64,000 nt of DNA from Novosphingobium sp. PhB57 (lineage in GTDB: Bacteria; Pseudomonadota; Alphaproteobacteria; Sphingomonadales; Sphingomonadaceae). A program made the translations under genes and the position numbers. The notes under the pieces are model-generated. The model saw only the letters and a list, made by a program, of their open reading frames with translations. It was not told the origin of the DNA and made no database searches. Shown piece by piece: positions 48,869-59,000 of the stretch. The stretch lies in assembly GCF_004342985.1 (NCBI RefSeq), contig NZ_SMBO01000013.1:1-64000 (forward strand), read 5' to 3'. Every line of letters begins with the position of its first letter. The first letter of the stretch is position 1.

Positions 48869-49465
48869 TCAGGCCTTTCGAAACCGGATTATCCGGTAGA
48901 GGTAGGCGATGAGAATCGCGAGCATAATCGCGGTGCTCGCCGGACCCAGGTAGCGGTCGATTTCATCGAACTTTCGGCCGAGGACATATCCGGCAGTGCC
49001 CAGCGCGCTCGTCCAAACGCCGGCGCCGAGCGCAGTGAGAAACAGGAAGCGGCCGAGGCCCATCCGAAAGATCCCCGCCGGAATGGAAATCAGTGTTCGA
49101 ATGCCGGGAACGAGGTGGCCAAGCGGGACCGCCCAGCGGCTGTGGTGCTCAAAGCGCTGTTCGAGCTCGTCGATCTGCTTCCGCGACAACGTGATCCAGC
49201 GCCCATGCCTGCAGGCCCAGCGTTTCAGCCTCTCGTCTCCCAAGGTGCGCGCCGCGACGTACCAGAAGCCCGCGCCGAGAAGAGTGCCAGCCGTTCCGGC
49301 AATAAGTACGCCGGGGAGGCTGAGCTTGCCCTCGCTTGCCGTAAAGCCGGCCATCGGCATGATGACCTCCGAGGGTAGCGGCGGAAACACGTTTTCCAGG
49401 AACATCAGAAGCGCGATGCCCAGATAACCCATGTCCTCGATCATTTGTGTTATCCACTCGGTCAA
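48869..49465 (-). CDS. DedA-family membrane protein
   Basis: This is a 198-residue inner-membrane protein of the DedA/SNARE-associated family, whose members act as lipid scramblases/flippases for undecaprenyl phosphate or phosphatidylethanolamine. The characteristic N-terminal re-entrant segment reads LLMFLENVFPPLPSEVIMPM with E and P-P-x-P-S-E. The second signature is HSRWAVPLGHLVPGIRTLIS, with IPAGIFRMGLGRFLFLTALG following (the R of PGIR is functionally important). A last helix lies near the C-terminus (STAIMLAILIAYLYRIIRFR). The start is a TTG at 49465 with GGAG nine bases upstream; the ATG at codon 8 is the alternative. No partner gene is obvious. Confidence 0.88.
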   Translation of the reverse strand: MTEWITQMIEDMGYLGIALLMFLENVFPPLPSEVIMPMAGFTASEGKLSLPGVLIAGTAGTLLGAGFWYVAARTLGDERLKRWACRHGRWITLSRKQIDELEQRFEHHSRWAVPLGHLVPGIRTLISIPAGIFRMGLGRFLFLTALGAGVWTSALGTAGYVLGRKFDEIDRYLGPASTAIMLAILIAYLYRIIRFRKA

Positions 49466-49603
49466 CGATCATGCTCCACGTTATTGGCCGCTCGCTCCGG
49501 CCATGCTGCCATGAACGCCGTGATCTCACGATCGGCTCCGCAGCGCCGATCTGGGCAAATGAGAATGGACCGGCGAAGGAGGATGCGAAGCGAGGTCTGA
49601 GCT

Positions 49604-49964
49604 TTGCCATATCGGTTGGTTGGCGGCACCTGCGAGGTGTTGGTGGTAACATCGCGCCGCGGGGGCAAATGGGTCATGGACGAGGAAGATCGAGGCTGGA
49701 GAAACGGCTGCCGAACGTGCTGCTGCCGAGGCTTTCGAGGAAGGCGGCGTAATCGGCCATATCGCCAGGCGTCCCCTTCTTGCTCGCAGGCCTGCCGACC
49801 TCAGCCGACCCACAGTGTTTCCGCTTGAGGTTGTCGAGGAACGAGCCGCGCGGCCCGAGATGCGCGAGCGGCGGCGTGCGTGGCTGCCTGTAGCGGATGC
49901 GCGGGATCGGGTGATCGAGCGACGGCCTGCGACGGGTTCTGGACGCCCTGGTGGCCCATCTTGA
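49604..49964 (+). pseudogene. Nudix hydrolase, frameshifted
   Basis: The beginning is a clear Nudix protein: MPYRLVGGTCEVLVVTSRRG followed by GKWVM, where relatives continue PKGW. From about 49700 the coding text is one frame over: ETAAERAAAEAFEEGGVIGH, IARRPL, then VFPLEVVEERAARPEMRERR and RAWLPVADARDRVIERRP, ending at a TGA at 49962-49964. The Nudix box GETAAE...REAFEEGG is recognisable with its REXXEE core altered to AEAFEEGG. The frame break between the two parts (about 49683-49700) and loss of the PKG loop make it a likely pseudogene. A sequencing error could mimic this. Confidence 0.75.
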
Positions 49965-50164
49965 GTGCGAGCGGCGGGGCTAGCGGCATTGGGCGCGCTG
50001 TATCGCCGTTCCACGACAGGCTGTGGACAACCTGCCTTGAGCAAAGGTTTGGATGAAGTGTGCGGCTTTGAACGGTGAGGGGCTTGCGCCATGTTGGAAC
50101 AGCGCCGATCCGGCCTTTGAATGGGTCGGGGTGTTAGAACAGACATCAGCAGGACGAACTTTTT

Positions 50165-50440
50165 ATGAACAACAGCGATCTCGCCGACGCCATCGCTGCC
50201 GACCACGGCATCGCCAAGACAGACGCACGCAAGATCGTCGACGCAGTATTTGCGGCGATCGGCGAGGCAGCTGCAAAGGGCGAGGAAGTGTCGCTTAACG
50301 GTTTCGGCAAGTTCAAGGTCAAGGACAGCCCGGAGCGTGAAGGCCGTAATCCAGCGACGGGTGAAGCCATGACCATCAAGGCTTCGAAGAAGCTCACCTT
50401 CACCGTCGCCAAGGCGGTCAAGGACAAGCTTAACGGGTGA
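50165..50440 (+). CDS. hup: HU-family histone-like DNA-binding protein
   Basis: A 91-residue nucleoid protein. It starts MNNSDLADAIAADHGIAKTD, then has the dimerisation helix ARKIVDAVFAAIGEAAAKGE and the family signature VSLNGFGKFKVKDSPEREGR. The DNA-binding arm carries the conserved GRNPATGEAM with the intercalating proline, and it ends TIKASKKLTFTVAKAVKDKL. Length and motifs are those of HU rather than IHF (no basic extension). It is monocistronic, followed by a strong hairpin. The ribosome site AGGA is about 13 bases upstream, longer than usual. Confidence 0.93.
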   Translation: MNNSDLADAIAADHGIAKTDARKIVDAVFAAIGEAAAKGEEVSLNGFGKFKVKDSPEREGRNPATGEAMTIKASKKLTFTVAKAVKDKLNG

Positions 50441-50446
50441 TGGGAA

Positions 50447-50475
50447 GGGCGGCATCGGTTGAGCCGATGTCGCCC
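50447..50475 (+). terminator. Hairpin after the HU gene
   Basis: GGGCGGCATCGG (50447-50458) pairs with CCGATGTCGCCC (50464-50475) with one G-U pair and a five-base loop, seven bases after the HU stop. Only a short T-rich tail (GGCTTCCATTT) follows. It is a probable terminator of the HU message. Confidence 0.65.
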
Positions 50476-51000
50476 GGCTTCCATTTAGCCCGCTTGCCTT
50501 GTGAGCACCAGGTGAGTGGGCACCAACCGGAGCGTGGCAGGCGGCTTCAATCGGCTTGCCAATGCCGCGATCCGTCTCCAAAGAGGCGGCGATGCTGGGC
50601 CAAGATCGCGGCACCATGAAGAGGCGGCTTCAAACCTCGCTATCGTTCTGTCCATCTTCATCTCTCCCGCCGGCACTGACAACAGCGCGTCCGGCGCTGG
50701 AGATCCTGGCCGCGAAGGTCTCTTCAGCGGGGCTGCGGAAAGGCAGGGTTTTTTGCATCCAGGTCGCGGCGCACCCATTGCGGGGCGCGCTCGACGGCAT
50801 GCAGGATCGCGGCAGTCAGTGTGTCGTTCATAACGGCGGCATGGCGTCTACCCGGCAGGTCGTCCAGCCCGTGGGCGAGGTAGCGCTTTTGTTAAAGCGG
50901 CCCGCAGCGAAGCACGACACAGCCGATCCGGACTGGAACTCGGCAATTATGCCCTTAGTTTGTAAGCCAGCATAAACCTGGAGATAAAGGAGACGAGGGC
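50476..51000. other. Intergenic region, no supported gene
   Basis: Several overlapping open frames on both strands (for example 50556-50975) show no family resemblance. The last 60 bases are AT-richer and should hold the promoter and ribosome site (GGAGACGAGGGC) of the GGDEF gene. Confidence 0.4.
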
Positions 51001-51984
51001 ATGACGGGTGTGCCGATCCTCGAGGATGAGCCTGGACGGCTTGCGGCCCTGCAGCGCCTGGAGATACTCGACACGAAAGCGGAAGAGCCGTTCGAGCACA
51101 TCGTCTCCCTGGTGCGCTCTATACTCAATGTCCCCATTGCCGCCGTGTCACTCATCGATGCCGATCGCCAGTGGTTCAAGGCCAGGGCCGGCCTCGATGC
51201 CAGCGAGACGCCGCGCAGCCTCTCGTTCTGCTCTCACACGATCAAGGACACGCAGCCTTTCCTGATCGAGAACACTCTCGACGATGCGCGCTTTGCAGGC
51301 AATGCCTTGGTGACCGGGGATCCCAACATCCGCAGCTATGCCGGCATTCCGCTGACAACGCCAGAAGGCTATAACGTCGGGGCGCTATGCGCCATCGACC
51401 AGCAGCCGAGACACTTCACCGAAACCGAAGTGACGATGCTGAAGAGCCTCGCGCGGATCGTCGAAACGCAGCTGGAACTGCGCCGGATCGCTGAGCGCGA
51501 TGTCTTGACCGGTGCTCTTACCAGGCGAGCTTTTGCCGAGCGCGCGCTGGTGGAGATCGACCGATTCCATCGCTTTGGCCGCCCTAGTACGCTGGTGCTG
51601 GCAGACCTCGATCACTTCAAGGCGGTAAACGACACACATGGCCACGCGGCGGGAGACTGCGTTCTGCGCGAAGTTGTCCGCCTTGTGACCGAACTGAAAC
51701 GCGATGCGGATACCCTGGGACGGCTCGGCGGCGAGGAGTTTGCCGTGCTGCTGCCGGAAACGAACGTGGACGCGGCACATGTTGCAGTCGAACGGTTTCG
51801 CAAGAAGCTTGAAGATCACCCGATTTCGCTGCCGGGCGACAAGATGCTGATGGTCACCGCCAGTTTCGGGATCGCTGAGGTGGGGCCGGGCATATTGTCG
51901 GTGGAGGAGTGGCTCGCTGCCGCAGATAAGCCGCTATACGCAGCGAAACGACTAGGGCGAAATCGAAGTGAGATAGCTGGTTGA
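51001..51984 (+). CDS. GAF-GGDEF diguanylate cyclase
   Basis: A 327-residue cytoplasmic enzyme that makes cyclic di-GMP. The N-terminal GAF domain (about 10-160) starts PILEDEPGRLAALQRLEILD, TKAEEPFEHIVSLVRSILNV and carries the phrase SLIDADRQWFKARAGLDASE. This is the common GAF type of light/redox-sensing alphaproteobacterial proteins, but no chromophore cysteine is certain (LSFCSHTIKD has a Cys-His). The GGDEF domain (about 165-325) has the substrate-binding segment DLDHFKAVNDTHGHAAGDCV and an intact active site GRLGGEEFAVLLPET (GGEEF). The inhibitory RxxD site is not evident five residues upstream (DADTLGRL), so product inhibition may be absent. Confidence 0.92.
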   Translation: MTGVPILEDEPGRLAALQRLEILDTKAEEPFEHIVSLVRSILNVPIAAVSLIDADRQWFKARAGLDASETPRSLSFCSHTIKDTQPFLIENTLDDARFAGNALVTGDPNIRSYAGIPLTTPEGYNVGALCAIDQQPRHFTETEVTMLKSLARIVETQLELRRIAERDVLTGALTRRAFAERALVEIDRFHRFGRPSTLVLADLDHFKAVNDTHGHAAGDCVLREVVRLVTELKRDADTLGRLGGEEFAVLLPETNVDAAHVAVERFRKKLEDHPISLPGDKMLMVTASFGIAEVGPGILSVEEWLAAADKPLYAAKRLGRNRSEIAG

Positions 51985-52795
51985 GCGTTTCCGCAGCATC
52001 CGATGCTGCCGATCAAAAAAAAGCTGGCACGAAGGCTGACTTATAGGCTTTTGGGAGAGGATGCCTGAAAGGCAAGGCCGATAAGGTAGGCCTGGTTCTC
52101 GCTCGCAAGTACAACAATCGCAACGGCGGTTTTCCAGTAGGCACGACGGTCCATTGTTTTTGGTAGGTGTACCGCCGCACGGACGCACGCTTGAGCTCAG
52201 GCCGCCTGATTTCGCATGATTTTGATCGTGAGAGCCAGCTCAGAACCGACCTAGGGTGGGACGCGGATTTCGGGTTTCAAGCGTGGTCTGAGGACTGGGG
52301 ACCTTCCACCCAGTCCGCCTGGCAGAACTCCAATGCCAGCCTGTTCCGCGTCCGCGGGGACGGGCCAGTTGAAACTGTTCCTGAACGGCGTTCCCAGTCC
52401 CAACGCCCTGGTGCTCAATACAGCGGAAAAGGGCACCGTTCCTGGCAATGACCCAAGCAAACGCGCTCTTGCGCTGTCCCTTGTTGGACGATGGCGAGGT
52501 AGTGATACACGTCATCTGCGAGCGGAGCATCATCGATCATGGCGACCTCCTGCACCGCGTCGGCGAGATGTCCTTCCCGCACCGCGTCGGCCGTGGTGAA
52601 GGCGCCTTTCGCGGCGGCGACCCCGACCGGGGCGACAAGGGCTGGAGCCCGAAGCCAACAAACAGGCTCCTGGCCACATCCTGCCGATGGCCGCGACCGG
52701 GAGGAGGTTGTGCGGTTCAATTTCGCGATTTTCACTGACAGGTGGCCACGCTTCCCAATCACCAGCGCGTGATCTTTTTGCGGCAGTTCGAGTCT
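51985..52795. other. 811-bp gap without a convincing gene
   Basis: Long open frames exist on both strands (plus 52448-52738, minus 52415-52762), but they overlap each other and neither has a family motif or good ribosome site. The minus-strand frame contains VAAAKGAFTTADAVREGHLA and is the more protein-like, perhaps a decayed gene. I do not call it. Confidence 0.4.
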
Positions 52796-53434
52796 TCAGG
52801 GTGTCTCAGTCTTCGAGGCCGCCTTGTTCGCGGCGACCAGGGCATCCCAGGTCTCCCAATCGACGGCGCGTCCGGGATAGGCGACCGTTTTGAACGGCCA
52901 AGCCGTCTGGATCCAATCGGTCACCCATTTGTAAAGCTCCGCGTCAAAGCCTGCGTCGTAGTCGGCTTTCGTTACCCACATCCGGACAACGGCATCGTAA
53001 CCGTTTACGGCGCTCGGCGCGATGTAGACACAACCGCGCTCGCGGCTGCCGTCCGGCGTAAGCACGGCGTAGGCAAACGATTGGCGGTTCTTAAATCGGG
53101 CCTCTTCGTTTTCCATGTCACGCAGGGCATCGACGCTCGAGATGCCCTTGTGAGGCCAGTTGGGACTGCGGCTGAAGGTTTTTTGCAGGTGCTCGATGGA
53201 TGACATGTAGGCGTCGAAATCCATGCCCACCAAAGACGGACCGAGCGGAACGAGCTTGAAGCCCTCTGCCTCGGCCGAATGCGGCACCTTGAAATCCGCT
53301 GATACTAGGGGTGGCCTTACGTTTGGCGCCGCTCTGGCAGCCGAATCCGTTGGTGATGGGGCCGCGAGTGCCGGATATCCGGTCAGCGTCAGGGCCCAAA
53401 ATGCCAGTGCCCGACCTGCGATCCCAAATCTCAA
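52796..53434 (-). CDS. Exported GNAT-fold protein of unknown function
   Basis: A 212-residue protein beginning with a TTG (53434) that has AGGAG six bases upstream. It starts with a signal peptide (FGIAGRALAFWALTLTGYPA, cleavage after ALA). The rest reads like a GNAT-type acyltransferase: HSAEAEGFKLVPLGPSLVGM, DFDAYMSSIEHLQKTFSRSP, RQSFAYAVLTPDGSRERGCV and YIAPSAVNGYDAVVRMWVTK, followed by FDAELYKWVTDWIQTAWPFK. The V-type beta-bulge region (GCVYIAP) is visible, but the Q/RxxGxG/A acetyl-CoA loop is not. A catalytic role outside the cytoplasm, where acetyl-CoA is scarce, is doubtful. It may be a degenerate GNAT used as a binding protein. I know similar uncharacterised proteins without signal peptides. 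Confidence 0.65.
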   Translation of the reverse strand: MRFGIAGRALAFWALTLTGYPALAAPSPTDSAARAAPNVRPPLVSADFKVPHSAEAEGFKLVPLGPSLVGMDFDAYMSSIEHLQKTFSRSPNWPHKGISSVDALRDMENEEARFKNRQSFAYAVLTPDGSRERGCVYIAPSAVNGYDAVVRMWVTKADYDAGFDAELYKWVTDWIQTAWPFKTVAYPGRAVDWETWDALVAANKAASKTETP

Positions 53435-54358
53435 TTTCTACTCCTCACTTTGTACCCTGCTCGCCGCTCGGTGGGAATGCCGGAGAAATTGCCCGTGTCG
53501 AGCCTGCATTCCAAAAGAGCGGCAGCTGGGCCAGTGGGAAAAGTCATATGCAGTACATAGATGCCGCCGATGTACTGCGCTGAGCATACCGTTCGCCGCT
53601 GCGCTGGGCACCTGACTGTCCCGCTTATGCCTTGCCTATGCCTCGCCCGGCCCCGTTGGAAGTGCGTCGTTAAGTTGATCCAGGTCCATTCCGCATGCGA
53701 CGGTTCATATGCCGGCCTGGAATTGAAGTGGTCCCGGTTCACGCACCGGATGTTAAGCTAATCTGAGATGGTGGACCGTGCACATGCTACCTGGTTGGGC
53801 TAGACGACGCTGGGGTTTCGTTCGCTTGCGACTTCACCATTGAAGGCCCGGCATCACCTCACCCGGACTTTCGTAAAGCGGCGAGGGACCACACCAGTTC
53901 GATGGCGACAGGCAAATGGACGGGTGCTGACGGAGAATAAAGAATGATGCAGTTGGGCACCTACTCACCGTTCCCTCGAATTGATCCGTTCCGAAGTCGG
54001 CAGTGTCGGACGGAGCGGACGCAGACCACCTCATCTCGAAGACCTGATGGCTGCCGTCTGTTCAGCAAGTAGCCGATGAACCTGAACGACGTGACGTGGG
54101 ACAGTCCGGTAAGTCTCCTTTCAGGCGCCTACGGCGGCAAGCTGCCGTTCATTCATGCGCCATCGATGGGTGCTTACATGGTGCTTCGTCGTGATGGGAA
54201 TAGCCGCCAACTCAGACAGTCCGGACAGGCCAATATAAGGTTATGATCAACAGAATGGGGCGAGGTATGTCAAGCGGCGCCAGCCGCTTAAGGATCTTGA
54301 GCTCCCGTTCGGGCATTAAGCCCGGTATTTCGAGATTATAGGGCATGGCTGGCCGCCT
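53435..54358. other. 924-bp gap, possibly one very small gene
   Basis: No gene of normal size is supported. A 56-codon frame at 54076-54246 on the plus strand (MNLNDVTWDSPVSLLSGAYG, GKLPFIHAPSMGAYMVLRRD) has gene-like composition and might be a remnant of a small DUF982-like protein. The resemblance is faint. The rest appears non-coding. Confidence 0.35.
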
Positions 54359-56011
54359 TTAGCTCGGGTGATCCTGATAAAAGTCGTTGGGCCAGATGAA
54401 ATTGGTGTGAGTGACCGAAATGCTGAAGTCGAGCGCCGTCACCTGATGCCACCAGCCGACCGGTATAAAAAACGCATCGCCGGGCTGGAGGATGACTTGA
54501 TGAACGTGAACGCCGTCAAGATCCGGGAACCGGGCGATCAGGCCGGCTTCGGCAATATCGCGGACCCGGCTGTACACGTGATAGTCGTTATAAAGACGCG
54601 GCGTCTGGCCCGGAGCCACCAAAAGTAGCTGTTTACGGCCCACGAGTTGCAGGAACAGGTTGTTCGTCAGGTCATGGTGGAGCGGCGTGAAGGTGCCTGC
54701 CGGTCCAATCCACGCCATGCCATGCCTACCTTCGGCACCGGGTGAGAGGAACTGATCAAGAAAGCCAAGGTCGGGATGCAACGCAGCCATCGCCGCTTGG
54801 TTGGCGCCCGAGTTGTACGCCGTCATGTAAACGTCATTGGCCGCATCAGGCTGGCAGATCAGGTCGATGAATTCGGCGAATGGCATCGCGGTGCGGTGCC
54901 CGTCCATGTTCCTTTCGAAATCCTCATCGGCAACCCGGCCCGATTGCACCTCGACAATTTGCGGACCGATCATGTCCTTCAGGTAGTGCGGGTTCCAACG
55001 CTGGACTGCAGGCCAATCGCGCACCGCGCCTTGCAGCACCACCGGAAAATTCGCTGCGTAATGTTCAGCGAGGAATGCCTCACGACTGATCTCGGTGCGG
55101 CACGGGATGCGGCGAGGTGCCATGCTGCGCAGGCGTTCAAGCGACGATAAAATCCAGGCGCTCTTGTCCGCCGACGGGCCGTCCTTTGGCTGAGCTTCCA
55201 GCTGACGCACCGGCTGCGCAACGGGGCATGAAGGAGCGGCGGGTGTCTCGTGATGGAAGTCTTCCCCACACGCAAAGTCCTTGAGCCGCAGCTTGGATCG
55301 ATGGTCTGGGGCGCCCCGGCTGCCGTCCGCGTTCAGCCCCCGATAATAGAATTTCTGCCATTTCTCGCTTGGGTTCGCTGGCCGGGTTTCGGCAACCGCC
55401 TGCTGAAATGCATCGCGCGATGCGCTCCATTCCTCGAATTGTCGCTTCAATTCCGGGTGCTCTTCGATCGGCGCGATACGGGGCTCGACGCTTTCGATCA
55501 GGCGGCGCTCAACCGGAAAGAAAAAGCAAAAGGGCTCGTTCTCCTCAAACCGGATTACGTGCCCCGGCCGGGTGAAGCGCCAGTTCATTGTGAAGCTGTA
55601 TGGGGTCCAATCGGTTTCGATGATCCCGCCCAAAGGCGCAACGCCGTCCTTGGCCGCGTTGGGCGAACCGCCGACCCAGAGGTCCACCCCCTCGGCGGTC
55701 CTGAACAATCCTTCGACGTGAAAAGTAAAAGTCCCCTGTCCAAACAGCGCGACCGGGGCGACACGAGGCTCGGTTCCCGGATCAGGCCTGACAGTGACGT
55801 CCTCTACCCGTGAGCCGCCGTTCCATTCCGCTTCGAAGCCGCAGGGGCTGAGTATTTCCCAGCCGTGTGAATTGGCGATGTTGAGTGGCAGGCAGCGATA
55901 GGCGAAACGCTCTGGCGTGGCATCCATCCATTCGCGGCTGGATGAGGCCGTCCTGATGCGCGGCGCCCAGCCGGGATAGACGTAGCAATTCAGCTCCATG
56001 CAAACAGTCAT
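54359..56011 (-). CDS. DUF6065-JmjC (cupin-8) fusion, putative 2-oxoglutarate hydroxylase
   Basis: This 550-residue protein has two domains. Residues 1-250 match DUF6065 as I know it: WMDATPERFAYRCLPLNIAN, SHGWEILSPCGFEAEWNGGS, PYSFTMNWRFTRPGHVIRFE, ENEPFCFFFPVERRLIESVE. Residues about 300-550 are a cupin-8/JmjC domain. The phrase PVVLQGAVRDWPAVQRWNPH is followed by the Fe(II) site TPLHHDLTNNLFLQLVGRKQ (H445-x-D447) and GDAFFIPVGWWHQVTALDFS (H522), with the 2-oxoglutarate lysine likely in RKQLLL. The gene starts directly at the autotransporter stop (TGA then ATG with no gap), so it is coupled to it. It may hydroxylate Asp/Asn/Arg residues of a protein partner. The function of DUF6065 is unknown. 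Confidence 0.82.
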   Translation of the reverse strand: MTVCMELNCYVYPGWAPRIRTASSSREWMDATPERFAYRCLPLNIANSHGWEILSPCGFEAEWNGGSRVEDVTVRPDPGTEPRVAPVALFGQGTFTFHVEGLFRTAEGVDLWVGGSPNAAKDGVAPLGGIIETDWTPYSFTMNWRFTRPGHVIRFEENEPFCFFFPVERRLIESVEPRIAPIEEHPELKRQFEEWSASRDAFQQAVAETRPANPSEKWQKFYYRGLNADGSRGAPDHRSKLRLKDFACGEDFHHETPAAPSCPVAQPVRQLEAQPKDGPSADKSAWILSSLERLRSMAPRRIPCRTEISREAFLAEHYAANFPVVLQGAVRDWPAVQRWNPHYLKDMIGPQIVEVQSGRVADEDFERNMDGHRTAMPFAEFIDLICQPDAANDVYMTAYNSGANQAAMAALHPDLGFLDQFLSPGAEGRHGMAWIGPAGTFTPLHHDLTNNLFLQLVGRKQLLLVAPGQTPRLYNDYHVYSRVRDIAEAGLIARFPDLDGVHVHQVILQPGDAFFIPVGWWHQVTALDFSISVTHTNFIWPNDFYQDHPS

Positions 56012-59000
56012 TCACCAATTGATGCGCAGGCCCACCTTACCGTCGATGCCGTGGGTAGTGCCATTGAATGTTTCGTCATAATTGGCCGCGGCATAGAACG
56101 TGACCTTCGGCGTAAACCGGAAGCTGAGGCCGCCGCCGACCTGCCACCAAGTCACCGGCGGCCTGGCCTGGAATGCGACAAACCCGTCAGCTGAGGAGAA
56201 CTCGGTCTTCGGCTGGCCGAGAAACTCGTGCCAGATGTTGCCGCGCAGCCAGCCTTCGTAGTCGCCGTTCTCGATCTCGTCGTCGATGTTCGAGAAGCGG
56301 AAGCCGACGCGTCCGACCAGTGAATCGAGATCGCGGAAGCGCACGGTCGCGCCCAGATCATCGAAACTCTCGACGGAGAGGGACTGGTAGACCAGCTGCG
56401 CCTGCGGTTCGAGCTGCCAGTCCTTGTCAAGCCGCAGCGGATAGCCGCCCTCGAGCGACAGCGCGAGGCCAAAGCCATCGGTCGCGATGGGCGCGAGCCT
56501 GCGGGACTCCATCTCAATGTCGTACCACGTCAGCTGCCCTACAGCGTCGAGATAGGCGCCACTAGGCTCGTAATGCGTCCAGAAGGCACCGGCCGACCAG
56601 GCGTTCATGTCAATCTTGCCGGCCTCGAACCGCTCGTCGAGAAGGTTGTGATCGAACTCGCCGTCCATCTTGCCATAGGTGCCGATAAGGCCGGCATGGT
56701 CGCGCGAACCGGTCGTCCCGTCGTCGCGCTTTTCCTCGGTGCGGTAGATGTCGATCCCGATCTGGAAGGCAACCAGGTCGGAATCATAGGACGGCCCCTG
56801 ACGGCTGCGGCCATAGATGCCCAGCGGATCGCCTTGCGACTCCCCGTGGCGCAGGATTACCCGGCCCCAGACGCCGTTGAAGTGCTCTAAATCGCCGAGC
56901 GCGGGGTTGCCGCGAAGCTGCTCTTCCTCGCCCACCCGCTCGTGCAGCGTGCCCAGGATCTGGCGCCCGTAGATCCCCATCCAGGCCGGCGTCGCCGAGT
57001 AGAGCGATGTTTCCGGGCGGTAATGCGGTGTGGGGGCCGGGGTCGGCGTGGGCGTGGGCGTGGGCGTGGGCGTTGGTGTCGGCGTTGGTGTCGGGGTGGG
57101 GGTCGGCGTTGGGCAGGGTTCACCAAAAATAACACAAGGCGGCGTTGGGGTCGGCGTCGGCGTTGGGGTCGGCGTCGGCGTCGGGGTGGGCGTGGGGGTT
57201 GGTGTCGGGGTTGGTGTCGGGGTCGGCGTCGGTGTGGGTGTTGGCTCAAGCGTATTGCGCAGGAACCAGCTGTCCGGCGCGCTCGCATCCCGGCTGCCGC
57301 GCTCAAGCGTATATTCGTAGGGCCCAGCGATTACGAAGCCCGCCAGCCCAAAAGCTGCCGGCGCCGTGGTCCCGCCGTTCGCGGCATTGACTACCAATAT
57401 GCCGTTACCCTGAGTGAGGGCTCCCAGCCCGTCGGTGTTGACGATCTGGAGGCTGGAGGTTCCACTGCCGGTCCCCCCGTCGATAACCAAGGTGTCGGAG
57501 GGCGCCCCATCGCCTTCGAGCAACGTGTTGAGGCTTATCAACCCGCCCTGACCGACATAGTTGATGGTCGTCAGGGTTTTATAGCTTGCCAGCAGCGTCG
57601 GATCACCGGTCGGCGCGGCGTAAAGAATGCGGCTGAGGTTGTTGGTCGTGCTCGTCACGTTCGAACTGCCGGTCAGGTTCCACGTCGAATCGGCGAGCAA
57701 TGACATGTTCGCGGTGTTGCCCGGCTCGGTCTCAAATGCCCCGGTCAGGGTCGATGCCCCGTCGAGCGTGACATTGGCGGTTGCGAAGGTGCTTTCGAGG
57801 CAATTCTCGTCGGTGAAATTGTCGTAGATGCAGCCGGCGCGGACGACGCTATCCCCCGTCAGCTGGCTGGCCCCGGTCGCGCTGAGATTGACCAAGGTCG
57901 GCACGCGCGTTGCGGCGGCTCCGCTGGACTGGAACGAGTCCTGCGCGAAAACGATGAAGACGAACGGCGCGCTCGCCTCGGCAGCGTTTGACAAGGCAAT
58001 GTCGGCGCGGCCCGCAGCGCCGATCGCCGCGGCGCTCTGGCTCGACAGGCTGCCACCCGACATGTTGAAGACGTTAGGCGTCTCGCCATTGGCGTTGCGC
58101 GAATAGAAGCCAAATGTGCCCGGCCCGGTGGCAGTTACCGTCGTGTCACTAATATTGACCGTGCTGTTGCTTCCCGCCGCTGGGGTAATTGCATCGGATG
58201 CGAGCAGCACACCGGTGCCACCGCCGCTCGTCGCGATGCTGGATTTGGTGGCGTTGATAGTACCGTAGGAGGCATGGAGCCCGCTGGTGCCCTGGCCGGT
58301 GGTGCCGATCTGGTTGTCCACCAACGTCACGATGCCGCCGCGCAGCGCATAGGCCCCGGCTGCATAGGCAGGTGACACGGAAATTTCCGTGCCCGTGCCG
58401 GAAAGGGTCGCGCCATCCCACGCCGCAACGCCGTGAGCCGGGGTGCTTGCGTTGGTCGAGAATCCAGTTGCCAGAGTCAGAAAGCCCGCCGACGTCATCG
58501 CGTAATAGTTTGGGCTGTCCGCGACGATGGCGATGCTGCTGTCGCCGGTGAGCGCCAAGCCCGCTCCCGCGCCGCGAGCGAGCGCTCCGGATGCCGCCGT
58601 CGTGCCTTGGACGATCAGGCTTGCGAAGGCGCCGGTGCCGCCATTGATCGCAACCACGCCTGATCCGTTGCCGCCCAAACCACTACCATTGAGGTTGATG
58701 GTGAGGTCTTCGATCGGCGCGGTCATGGCCGAGTTGTCGATCGTCATGCCAGCACCCCCGGCTCCTCCGACGATGTTGAACACCGAACCAGGCCCGAGCG
58801 CGATCTGGCCGCCGTCGTGCATGTAAGCGGCAGTGCGGCCGGCCGAGAGGCCGGTGGGGCCCCCCAGCATGTCGACGATGACGGGGCCCGTCGAATCGAT
58901 CCGGCCCCCGAGGTTCGCCGCGAGCCCGACGACGTTGCCGCCCGATGCGGTGACCGTGGGCGATCCCGCACCGAAATGTATCTGGCCGGTATTCTCCGCG

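Noticed and set aside
52415..52762. Possible minus-strand gene in the 52-kb gap
   Set aside because: The frame is moderately protein-like but has no recognisable motif, no ribosome site and an equally long competing frame on the plus strand.
57028..57245. CRISPR-like repeat array
   Set aside because: The repeats are six-base units without spacers and lie inside a coding frame as a Pro-Thr linker.
57030..57320. Plus-strand Gly-Val repeat protein
   Set aside because: It is the reverse reading of the Pro-Thr linker of the autotransporter and has no other support.
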